A DNA stretch of 64,000 bases from contig JBAJFE010000018.1 of NCBI GenBank assembly GCA_037903355.1, positions 1-64,000 on the forward strand. The letters run 5' to 3'. Under the pieces are notes generated by a model, which was given only the letters and a program-made list of their open reading frames with translations, was not told the DNA's origin and did no database searches. Source of the DNA: Trichuris trichiura (lineage: Eukaryota; Nematoda; Enoplea; Trichinellida; Trichuridae). A program made the translations under genes and the position numbers. Positions 54,733 through 64,000 of this stretch are shown in pieces (within the stretch, counting starts at the first letter, position 1; the number at the start of each line of letters is the position of its first letter).

Positions 54733-55865
54733 TCCCCTATAATCAGTAAATTCAAGAATCGTTACACGCGTAGCAGTTTAATCCTTGGGACGAGTTATCA
54801 ACCCGACTGAACACCAAACCTATTGACTACTGACACTGTTTTGCAGACAAATGAGCCAACGCCCACCAGGCAACACTTTAAAAACTTGACAGTTTAAAAT
54901 ATAACTTCATAAAGATGTCAACGACTGTCAAAAGTCTTGATTATCGTTAGTATTTTACTATTTAAGCTTGACCGTATTAACTTCAAGGCATCTTGAAATT
55001 TTCACTTGCTTTGACTTGAGGTCTCCATTATTGAGAAATTACTTGCAGTGGCCACTTTGCCTTGAAACCTTTTCGATAGATGAAGGCAATGCATAATGAG
55101 AGAAGTGCACAGATACCACATTCCGACGTCAGAGTCAAGCTTACGAAGTCAAACTGAGCCAATGCTTTCAGAACTGAGATACACTTGATAGAGAGGTTAC
55201 CTAATTAGGGTTTGTAGACAAACGTTTGTCCACTTCCTGTTCAAGGCAGGGGCTTCAGCATTACTGAAGTGAATAAAAATCGTAACTCATTAATACGCAG
55301 CTTTCGTCAATCTGATGGAAGTAAATTATGCTCCAGATCTTCTTGGATGTTTTGAGTACACTGATTTTTAAAAGGGATATGAGCTGAACAGATACGCAAG
55401 TTAATGTGTAGCCATCGACAGGAATCCAGTCTACTTATCAGAGACTTCTATTCTTCCGTTATTCGAAGATTAGTCTACATTCAAGTATCGCTTTTAGTGT
55501 GCACAATCACGCAGAATGCGCCAATCACTGCAGTGTGGTATTTTGAATGTAGTATTTTTATTCTGCAGCAATGAGAGCAGCGAAGCCCGCTGTAGCTGTC
55601 CTCAGTGCCAGTATTTTTTAAAGTTAACTCTACACTCAAGTTTTCCTTCTTCCTTGAAGTCCACCCGCCGAGTTCACTTAAAAATGCGTGTTGCCTACTG
55701 GTATGTCCTACTCCTATTATCTGTGTCGTATGCGTCTACTTGTGGCAGATTGAAATGGCATGATTAAAATTCTGAAATATATTCAGCTTGCAGAAGCAAA
55801 CTGTTATTTTTAAAGAGTACAACTTCGATGAACTTCTTAAGCAGTCTTTCCTTAAGTTGCCATTA

Positions 55866-56340
55866 AAGTTTATTTGCCCAAATTAACATTTAGTGCATGT
55901 CTGGAAGAATATGCAGCAAAGCCCAATTAGTAGCCATAATTCTGCTAGTTGACTGCATCTCCAAAGAATAAAAAGGAAAAAAGTGGTGTAGATGACGCGC
56001 ACGAAATGAATGAGCACAAGAAACAGTTGATGTCCGCCTCGGCAACTGTTGTGACAGCTGCTTGAGTGTGCAGTTTAAGGTCATCTCGGAATGCCATAAG
56101 CTTAGCTATGTGCAACAGAAAGATTTCAGGATAATACCATCACCTGGCTGACTCTCCATAAGCGCACTGGGTCCTTCAGTGCTCTTTTGGGACTTTCGAT
56201 TACCTGGCTACCTCCTATGGCCTGTGATGCTCTGGCCTTTGCTCACGTGGATACGTTTACACTCCCGCTAAGCTAATCGCTTTTTTCTTCAGGGAATGCT
56301 ATTCCAATCTTTTCATGAGCACTTCCAACCAGAAGTGCCT
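55866..56340 (-). pseudogene. Tandem family unit 2: pseudogene
   Basis: The intron borders (GTGATGGTATTATC at about 56150, ATGACCTTAAACTG after it), the MESQPG-like end of exon 1 and the AATAAA (55869-55874, minus strand) are kept. The start region has lost MSDxPDQ, a stop follows FPEEKSD in exon 1, and the acceptor reads CATTCCGAG instead of TTTTTCAG. No protein of the family can be made. Confidence 0.65.
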
Positions 56341-57517
56341 TGCTAAGGTAATCTCTTTGCGTACTCATTTCCGTACAAGCACTAAATTCAAAAGCTCTTA
56401 CACGTATAGCAGTTTAACCCTTCAGACAAGTTACGGAGCAGACTGTGCACCTAACCTATTCACTACTGACACTGTTTTACAGACGAATGACGCTGGGGCG
56501 TGTAGGCAACACCAAAAAAACTTCACAGTTGAAACTATAACTTCATAAGGATGACAGCAACCGTCAAAACACTTGCTTATCCTTAACATTTTACTATTTA
56601 AGCCTGGCCGTATTAACTTGAGGGCATCTTAAAATTTTCGCTCCCTTTGACTTGAGGTCTCCACTATTGAGAAATCATTTCAAGTGGCCATTCTGCCTTA
56701 AAAACATTTTGACAGATGAAAGCAATGCATAATGACAAATGTGGACAGATAGCACATTGTAACGGTAGCGTCGAGTTTACGAAGTCAAATTAACATAATG
56801 CTTTCAGGACTGAGGTACACTCGAATGGAACGTTAGCTGATTGGAGTTTGTAGACAAAAGCGCGGCCAGTTGCTGTTTAACGCAGGGGTTTCAGCAGTAC
56901 TGAAGTGAATAAAACCCGTAACACATTAATAAGCTGCTTTCATTAGTCTGATGGAAGTAAATTTTGTTCTTGAGCTTCTTAAACCTTTTCAGTACATTAA
57001 AAATTTTCAAACCTCATATGAGCTTAACAGATACGCGAGTTAATGTGTAGTAATCCACACGAATCCTATCTGCTTATCAGAGACCTCTATCCTTCCGTTA
57101 TTCGAAGATTAGTCTCCATTCAAACACGGCTTTTGCTGTGCACCATCATGCAGAATGCGCGAATCGCTGCGTTGTGGTATTTTGAATGTGGTTATGTCTT
57201 CATTCTGCGGCAATGAAAGCAGCAATGCTCGCTGTAGCTATATTCGATATGAAGGCTTTTTAAAGTAAAATCTACACTCAAGCTTTCGGTCTACGCATAA
57301 TCCCACACAGAGACTTCACTTAGAGTGCGTGCTGTCTATCGGCATGTGGTACTCCTATTATCTTAGTCGCATTAAACATGCGCCTACTTGTGGCGGACTC
57401 AAATGGCATGACTAAAAGTCTGAAACATATTCAGCATGCAGACGCAAGCCGATAATTCTATCAAATACAACATTACTGAATCTGTGATAGATCACGTCGT
57501 CGTGCTGTCGTTAAAGT

Positions 57518-58020
57518 TTATTGTCGGAAATAAGTTTCAATGCACGCTTCTAAGAATATGCCGCAAAGCCCAATGAGTGTCCAAAAGTCTGGAAGCTGGG
57601 TAAGCTTACAAAGAAAGAAAAAGAAAACACCTGTGTCAATGAAACTGATACAGAGCGAGCTCAGGAAGGAGTTGTCATTGTGCTCTGCGTGTTCTCTCAG
57701 AGCTGCTTGAATTTCTAGTCTAACGTCATCTGAAAAGGACATAGGCTTAGCCATGTGGAAGAGAAAGATTTCAGAATGATACCACCTGGCAGACTATAGA
57801 TGAAAGCAGTGGCCCCTTCAGTGCTTTTCTTAGAGTTTTCATAATCCGGTAACTTCCTATTGCATTTAACGCTGTGGGCCTTCGTCGGTTGCTGACGTTC
57901 ACGTTTGTTTGGCAGTCCTGCAACGCTAACAGCTTTTTCGTCAGCCAAGTTTAGTCCAAAGCCTTTGTCAAGACTTCGAGTAAGATGTGTCTTCTTAAAC
58001 TGGTCCGGTCTGTCACTCAT
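57518..58020 (-). CDS. Tandem family unit 3: unknown 148-aa protein with hydrophobic C-terminus
   Basis: Exon 1 is 58020-57786, intron 57785-57730 (56 nt, GTGGTATC...CTTTTCAG), exon 2 57729-57518; 447 nt with stop. It starts MSDRPDQFKKTHLTRSLDK, then LADEKAVSVAGLPNKRERQQ. Exon 2 begins at DDVRLEIQAALREHAEHN and continues into FLSSLCISFIDTGVFFFFLC and FWTLIGLCGIFLEACIETYF. AATAAA overlaps the stop codon. The frame is open 23 codons upstream of the family ATG, because the acceptor-like AG found before the ATG in units 1 and 4 is lost here. I kept the shared ATG. Confidence 0.6.
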
Positions 58021-59161
58021 TTTCCAAGATTCAGTAAATTCAGGAATCGTTACACGTGTAGCAGTTGAAGCCTTTGGAGAAGTTATCAAGCAGACTGAGC
58101 ACCAAACCTATTGACTACTGACACTGTTTTGCAGACAAATGAGGCTGGGGCCGCCAAGCTACTCTTTAAATATTTCCCACTTTAAACTGTAAATTCATAA
58201 AGATGTCAGCGGCCGTCATACGTCTAGCTTATCGTTATTATTTTACTATTCAAGCCTGACCGTATTAACTTGAGGGCGTCATGAAGCTTTCATATGGTTT
58301 GACAGGAGGTTTTCGCCATTGAGAAATGATTTCAAAAGGCCACTTTGCGTTAAAAATAATTTTATAAATGAGAGCAACGCATAATGAGAGATATGAAGAG
58401 CTATGGCAATGTGACTGTAGGTTCACATTTACCAAGTCAGACTAGCATAATGCTTTCAGCACTCAGGTACACTCCATTGAAACGTTAGCTGATTGGAGTT
58501 TGTAGACAAAAGCTTGTCCAAGTGCTGTTTAAGGCAGGGGCTTCAGCGTTACTGAGCCGAATAAAACCCGTAACACGTTAATAAGCAGCTTTAATTAGTC
58601 TCATGAAAGCAAATAATGTTCTATAGCTTTTTGAATCTTTTCAGTACCTTAAAAATGTTTTGAAGTGACATTGGCTGAACAGATACGCGAATTAATGTGT
58701 AGCCATTGACATGAATCCAATCTAGTTATCAGAGACCAGTATTCTTCCGTTATTCGAAGATTAGTCTACATTGAAATATCGCTTTTATTGTGCAAGATCA
58801 TTCGGAATGCACCAATCACTGCGTTGTGGTATTTTGAAGGTAGTATGTTTTCATTCTCCGGCAATGAAAGCAGCAAAGCCCGCTGTAGCTATCCACAGTA
58901 TAAGGATTTTTTAAAGTAGACCTACACTCAAGTTTTTCTTCTACCTAGAAGTCCATCCACTGAGTTCCCTTAAGAATGCGTGCTATGTATTGGTATGTGC
59001 TACTCCTATTATCTGAGTCGCATGTGTCTACTTGTGGCAGATTCAAATGGCATGATTAAAAATCTGAAACATATTCAGCTTGCAGAAGCAAGCTGATACT
59101 TCTGTAAACTAGCACATGAATGAGTTTCCTATACATTCTGTCCTCATATTGTCATTAAAGT

Positions 59162-59661
59162 TTATTTGCGTATGTTAACACTTAGTCCACCCGGTGCAAC
59201 AGCAGGTACCAAACCCCAACTAGTAGCGCCGCTTCTTGTAGTTGGCTGCATTTCCAGAGACTGAAAAATGATGAAGATAACAAGCGCAAGGAACGGGCGC
59301 AAGATAGAGTCGTTGGTTTCCGTAACTTTTGTCGGAGCTGTTGAAGCATGTAGTCTAACGTCATCTGAAAAAGACATAAGCTTAGCCATGTGGAAGAGAA
59401 AGATTTGAGAATGATGCAATCACCTGGCTGACTCTCCATGAGAGAAGTGGCCCCTTCAGTACCTATTTTCCAGTTTTCATTATCTGAGAGTTTTTTATCG
59501 CGTGCAATGCCGTGGGCCTTGTTCGCTTGCTGACGTTCATAATCGTGTGGCATTCCGACTACGCTAACAGCATTTTTTTCTTCAGCGAAATTTTCTGCAA
59601 CGCTTTCATCAGGACTTGCAATAAGAAGTGTCTTCTTCAACTGGTCTGCTCTGTCACTCAT
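59162..59661 (-). CDS. Tandem family unit 4: copy with late frameshift
   Basis: Exon 1 is 59661-59424, intron 59423-59365 (59 nt), exon 2 from 59364. It starts MSDRADQLKKTLLIASPDE and includes NFAEEKNAVSVVGMP and GTEGATSLMESQPG. Exon 2 reads DDVRLHASTAPTKVTETN and enters the first hydrophobic stretch (PFLALVIFII). A small deletion relative to units 1 and 3 then shifts the frame, giving a hydrophilic tail ending SVNIRK at 59162. In the other phase the family tail FFSLWKCSQL survives. It may be a recent pseudogene or make a protein with a changed C-terminus. AATAAA overlaps the stop. Confidence 0.5.
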
Positions 59662-59828
59662 TTCCCTACAATCAGTAATTTTAAGTATCGTTACACGTGT
59701 AGCGGTTTAATCCCAGGGACGAGTTATGAGGCAGACTGAACACGAAACCTATTGACTACTGACACTGTTTTGCAGACAGTTGAGGCTGGGGCCTCTAAGC
59801 AGCACTTTAAAAACTTCACAGTTTAAAC

Positions 59829-62800
59829 CATAGGTTCTCAACCTTTTTGCTCCATCGCCCCCCAGAGAACGTTCCTGACCGCTACTGCTCCCCAATTCTG
59901 ATTGCTCAATTTTGAGCGCGCTGATTGGCAGGAAGGTTGGACGTGGCATGGTCGGGAGGTTAGTAGGTTCTCAAACATTTCCCTCCGTCGCTCCCGATGG
60001 GAAAATTTTTGCAAAACCGCTACTCGTGAGAACATTCTGCACAAAAGACTTCAACTCCTCATCACCTGAAAGACGTACTATACCACTCCTGCTTTCCCAC
60101 CAACCACTTTACGATGTGAAAATTTCTGCTTGCCTTTCACATCTCTTGTCACATTTTTCAGGACATGGAGTCACATATGCAAGAAGCATTCATTACCCTT
60201 TCCTGAAAAAAACAACCAGTGTGCGTCTGTTTGTTTTCTTATGCACACCAAAAGAATTGTAGTGACAAGGAACCAGATTGAAGTGAAAGCGCTTAAGCGA
60301 GAAAATACAAAAGAAACTATAACGCAAGTTTGCGACTGCACATGAACGGACACTACTCAATGGGATGGGTGTGCTTAATGCAGTACGAGCAAGTTGTCTA
60401 CGTTTGGCTGCATCTTTATCATCATCGGTCTATGGTCGCCTCGATTCACTATGTCCAGCCGACTTCTCTCTTGCTACTTTGAAGCCTCGTAACTGCGCTA
60501 AATCAGCAATCTGCTAAATAAGACAATGGAAACGCAATAAGAATGTTTTCTACAGCAGCCCGTAACAGCGGAAACAGCTTCCTTATTTCGCTCTGTAGCC
60601 AAAACTGTTGATATTCACTTTTCAATTTCACTTTCAGCTCTTCATTGCTTTGCAGTTCAGTCAGTTTTCCCTGCAATTCCATCTCCGCTTCACCGACGTT
60701 GGACATAGGGTCTATTGCCCACTGTGGAATTTTCAAGTTAAGAATATCACTGAACCGTTCCCTGAAGTCAACGTGCAGCATTTCCAAGTGTTGTCAGTAC
60801 ACTTCAACTTCTTGCTCAGCGATGTCCTCTTCCTCCTTCAGTGCAGCTAGAAGGGTAAACTGATAGAACTCACCGGCCCGTAAGTTTCGTTTGAAAATTG
60901 GCAATTTCGCGACGAAAGCAGATATAACTCCTTTAGTTTTAATCAAGTTTAAGTCACTGCCTTGGAGCTGCAGGTTCATTGCATTGAATTTGTAGTATAT
61001 GTCTGCTAGATACGCGATGTCCTTCTTGTTTTTTTTTTAAATTTTCTCGTAGAGAAGGGTTCACACACCACAGAAGTTCTAGAACTGTGTCAAAGAGGCT
61101 GTAAAAGCGAGTTAAACAAGCACCCTTTGACAATCAGCGAACGTCACTGTGAAGTAACAGGCGATTGAAATCTTGATCATTCTGTTCACCAAGCTGTCTG
61201 AATAATCCCTCATTCAGCGATTTACTTTTGATGGTATCAACCGCTGTAAGAGTGATCAGTTTTATCGTTCGCTCAGGCGTCTTGTGGCTAAATGCTGTCG
61301 GTGAACGACGCAATGAACCGTCAAAAGGCCAGCAACGAGCTGCTTCAGATGTGCAAGAAAGCCGCGGTAGCAGCCCACCATCGACGGTGCTCCATCGCTT
61401 GCCACAGCAACTATGTTCGCCATAGGCATGTTTTTATCCTTGAAACATTTTTCTACAGCAAGGAAATAGGGCTTCTTCTCTGGTATCTGTCTGCAACTGT
61501 GTGGCAAACAGCAGTTCCTGTACCAGGGCTTCATCCATTAGGAACGTGACATAACCTATTAATAATGCTTCATTGTTAGGTAAGATCGATTAATCAAGCT
61601 GCAAAGAAAAATGCGTTGCTCTCAAGAAGTCACATGAAGTGCGTTCTACGTCATTGCTCATTTCGTATATCCTTCTTTGCACCGTGTCATTACTCAGAGG
61701 TATCCTTCTGATAATTTCAGTTGGTGACATGTGCAGTACAGTCTGGATAACTTCGTTAATCATGGGAAGCAACAGTGTTTCCCCAATGTTATGTGGCTTT
61801 CCAAATTTTGCAATCAGTAGTGAAATGGTATAAGACGCACGCAGGCCATCTTTATCTTTTTCTGGTGCCGATGGCAACATACGCGGCAATATGTTCCTTG
61901 TACAAAATTTTTGGCGAAGCGACTGAACGTAGCTGATGTTCTTGTCACGCGTGTCTGGATGTACTCTATTAATGTGGTCGTGTAGCCTAGATGGCTTCAC
62001 AGATTCGTTCGAAACCACTACCACAAATCAAACACAGAGATAGCCATTTAATCGCAGGTGATTGTGTAAAACCATACTTCAATTAGTCTGAGCTGTACTG
62101 CCTGCGTTTCTTTCATACTTCCGTCATTGAAAGAAGACCACGAAATGATGGTTCTTGTCGTTGCTGTATTAGAGGGCTGAGAAGTTGCGGCAACGATTCC
62201 GTTTATTTGCAGTAAACGGCAAGAACAAGAAACAAATATGTATGTATATTCACGAGTATGTCTTGTACAAAGGTAAAATGCCGCAAAATGTTGGCAGAAC
62301 AAGGCACACGGAACAGAAACAAAAATCCTCCGATGACGAAACAGGAACACGGAAGAACCCAAGTGGCAAGACTCACAGAAAGACTCTGCGCCCAGGAAGT
62401 ATTAGCTTAAACACAAGGATGAACGAGTAAGGTGACCACCAGGGTGCGAAAGGAATTTAGCTGACAGGTTGCCGCACCGGATTTTTTAAAGCTCGTCTCC
62501 GCCAGAATTGGAGGAGGCACTTTCAGAGGAAGTCAAGTGAAAATTAAGAGCGCAATGGAACAAAGGAACAGTGGACGTGAAGGAATGAAACGGCTGTGCA
62601 TGGATTGATGGCACGCGAAATACAATGGGCATAGACGTTATGTGTAAGCTTAGGCTAGGGCAAAATAGGATGAACTGTAAGCAATCTCCATTTGACCTTG
62701 TTTGAACTTACTGTCTCCATTTTTGGCGGAGTTGAGCCATGAAAAACGCCATTGTTCAATTGCGCCCTCCATCCCCACTTGACCTTCCTTTAAAGTCTCC

Positions 62801-62997
62801 GCCTCTACTTCTGGCGAGAACGAGTTAAGAAAGGCTCTTCTTACGCCGGTGTTTCTGACAGCCTTTTTGCGCTAGAGACAATTCTGCCAGAATTCCTCTT
62901 ACGCGATTCTCAACGCCTCCGCATGGGTTTTCCATCGCCCCCCTGTGCTCTCTCATCGCCCCCCAGGGGGCGATATCGCCCACTTTGAGAACCTAGG
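59829..62997 (-). mobile_element. hAT-3: same hAT family, minus strand
   Basis: Ends CATAGGTTCTCAACCTTTTT at 59829 and ACTTTGAGAACCTAGG at 62997. Flanking 8-mers GTTTAAAC and CTCTAGGC share only the central TA. The left flank is the tandem array and the right flank is repeat D. Neither side continues across, so the junctions were rearranged after insertion. The left 1.17 kb is almost identical to hAT-1. Confidence 0.92.
60503..62045 (-). pseudogene. hAT-3 transposase pseudogene (ZBED5/SCAND3-like)
   Basis: Same parts and same main lesions as hAT-1: the BED-finger frameshift, the stop right after FSLQLD, and the shift before CFKDKNMPMANIVAV. ASDGAPSMVGCYRGFLAHLK and VHCVVHRQHLATRRLSER are well kept, as is the C-terminus (FSDILNLKIPQWAIDPMSN). 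An extra T run near 61030 adds a private frameshift. Confidence 0.92.
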
Positions 62998-64000
62998 CTC
63001 TAGGCAGTGAAACTACGCTGGCAACCAGCCTGCAAAACCAAATCAGATACTTCGTTGCTCCAGTACAGTTAGCTCAACTTCTTCTCGCCGTTTGCTTCTT
63101 TCTACAGATGGCTTGGAATTCTGCGACCAGTTTGACGGCGGAATTCGTTGGTAAATTACTATTCTTCGACTGCCAGAATATCATTTGTACGCTCGGTGGT
63201 TTCTTCAAATTTGTATTGCAATTTTTGCAAGTAGCGGTTTGGCAGGCAGACTTTGTTCGATTTCACTGTCGGTCTGTTAGCCCATTCGAAACGAAAACCG
63301 AAGTTTATTTTTACCAACGTCGTCCATGCTTGTTTTCATTCAAGCTACTGTCAATTGTTATCCACACTGAAAGCCTTTGCTTTCCACTTGATTAACCATT
63401 CATCCAAGGTCGATATCTTCATATCTTTCTTATTAGGATTCACGTTCCCCATGCTGTAGGCATCCGCACATATAGTTAACGGGTTCCTTCGAGTGGCATT
63501 GTGAAACAGTGCGTCACTACTGACGGATTTAACGATCGGTGGATCGCTTGAATATTCCCTTCTGTTCAATCGAACAACATTTCCAGGACGCATTCGTGAT
63601 ATCATCATGCGTAAAGTATACTGCCAGTTCTTCGCAATTATTCAAGTGGTCGACAATATCTTTCAATTTTCTCAGTGCTGAATTCAAGGCAGTTTACAGC
63701 GTACTCAATTCTTGCAGAGGACCTCGCAATTTTTTAGGCCAGCGATAGAATCTTCAGTGGTGCTGACACTTTTTCTAACCACTACTCAGTAATGGATAGA
63801 TGACTGCTGTTCTTTTCTTCTCCTTTTTCGAAAGACTAGCTTTTCATATTCTTTGTGTTCTTATTGGCGCGCCACGTTGAACTGCAATTCAGACTACATT
63901 TATTTCCTACCAGGTAAATAAAGCGTTTACTATCGTTAACAGAGCGAAGCGGAAGTCAGCGACCGCACAGTCGAGCAGCACTGGTTTGACTGGTGCACCG
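62998..64000. repeat. Repeat family D, copy 3 (cut by window end)
   Basis: Collinear with 22867-23880, starting CTCTAGGCAGTGAAACTACG against CTCTACGCAGCGAAACTACG. The match begins exactly where hAT-3 ends, so hAT-3 took out or displaced whatever lay to the left. Confidence 0.85.

Larger units (their letters stand above)
53379..59826 (-). repeat. Four-unit tandem array, period about 1.65 kb
   Basis: The landmark T(A/G)G(G/A)GTTTGTAG recurs at 53551, 55206, 56842 and 58494, giving spacings of 1655, 1636 and 1652 bp. Each unit carries one minus-strand gene copy, its 3' AATAAA region, and long noncoding sequence (GCAATGCATAATGAGA, TTCCGTTATTCGAAGATTAG). The array is bounded by the truncated end of hAT-2 at left and by hAT-3 at right, so more units may have existed. 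Confidence 0.9.

Noticed and set aside
55684..55767. 27-residue secreted-peptide-like frame (MRVAYWYVLLLLSVSYAS) on the plus strand of tandem unit 2, also in unit 4 at about 58976
   Set aside because: It is broken in units 1 and 3, changes between units 2 and 4 are mostly non-synonymous, and it lies antisense to the region between gene copies. Coincidence is likelier.
59182..59419. Unspliced continuation of the tandem-family frame through the intron (reads SFSSTWLSLC and on)
   Set aside because: The same segment is a 56-59 nt GT-AG intron in units 1, 3 and 4, and splicing restores the hydrophobic C-terminus in units 1 and 3.

Overview
This window is eukaryotic and most likely comes from a nematode. 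A Trichuris-like (Trichinellida) genome fits best, but that is inference. The grounds are: a host gene whose splice phases can be followed through many GT-AG introns of about 45-65 nt, moderate GC, and dense decayed transposons of several superfamilies (Tigger/pogo, MULE with a FLYWCH-like zinc finger, BEL/Pao, Buster/ZBED5-like hAT). There is no prokaryotic gene organisation.

Host genes are few. (1) 38456-44839 (+) is a haspin-type histone H3 kinase gene. I could build a 13-exon model whose splice phases all agree (747 codons), with the glycine loop, catalytic HRD and haspin-type DFT motifs in order. Its second intron holds a decayed pogo-like transposon, and its ninth intron holds a 73-nt near-perfect hairpin. 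(2) 6678-7005 (+) is a small three-coding-exon gene for a 74-aa protein of unknown function, with a TATA box and a 5'UTR intron upstream. (3) 53379-59826 is a tandem array of four units of about 1.65 kb. Each carries a minus-strand two-exon gene for a ~145-aa protein with a hydrophobic C-terminus. Units 1 and 3 are intact, unit 4 is frameshifted late and unit 2 is a pseudogene. (4) 14810-15112 (-) is a weaker candidate for a 100-aa single-span membrane protein.

Layout. 1-2080: repeat family A with a 57-bp VNTR. 2082-5178: complete but dead Tigger with 22-bp TIRs and TA duplications. 6.48-7.0 kb: small gene. 7.2-12.5 kb: decayed BEL/Pao. 12.5-18.9 kb: mostly unassigned, with a hAT transposase relic at 15.8-16.3 kb. 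18.9-21.9 kb: direct repeats enclosing a MULE and a Tigger-like fragment. 22.9-24.2 kb: repeat family D. 24.2-28.2 kb: unassigned with small repeats. 28.2-29.9 kb: second copy of family A. 31.1-32.4 kb: second copy of D with a (GT)25 and a purine tract. 32.4-35.6 kb: hAT-1. 35.6-36.2 kb: repeat E. 38.5-44.8 kb: haspin. 45.5-47.7 kb: inverted-repeat block with a second E copy and the deleted hAT-4. 49.4-50.2 kb: MULE terminal array and Tigger relic. 50.2-53.4 kb: hAT-2. 53.4-59.8 kb: tandem gene array. 59.8-63.0 kb: hAT-3. 63.0-64.0 kb: third D copy.

The least expected signals are: a TATA-containing double hairpin found at three places, each 50-52 bp before a GTAAG splice donor, with arms that differ in sequence but stay paired; the haspin intronic hairpin; the unrecognised tandem membrane-protein family; and the history of the hAT copies (shared inactivating lesions, a sharp near-identity boundary, and an apparently empty target site at 45663-45670).
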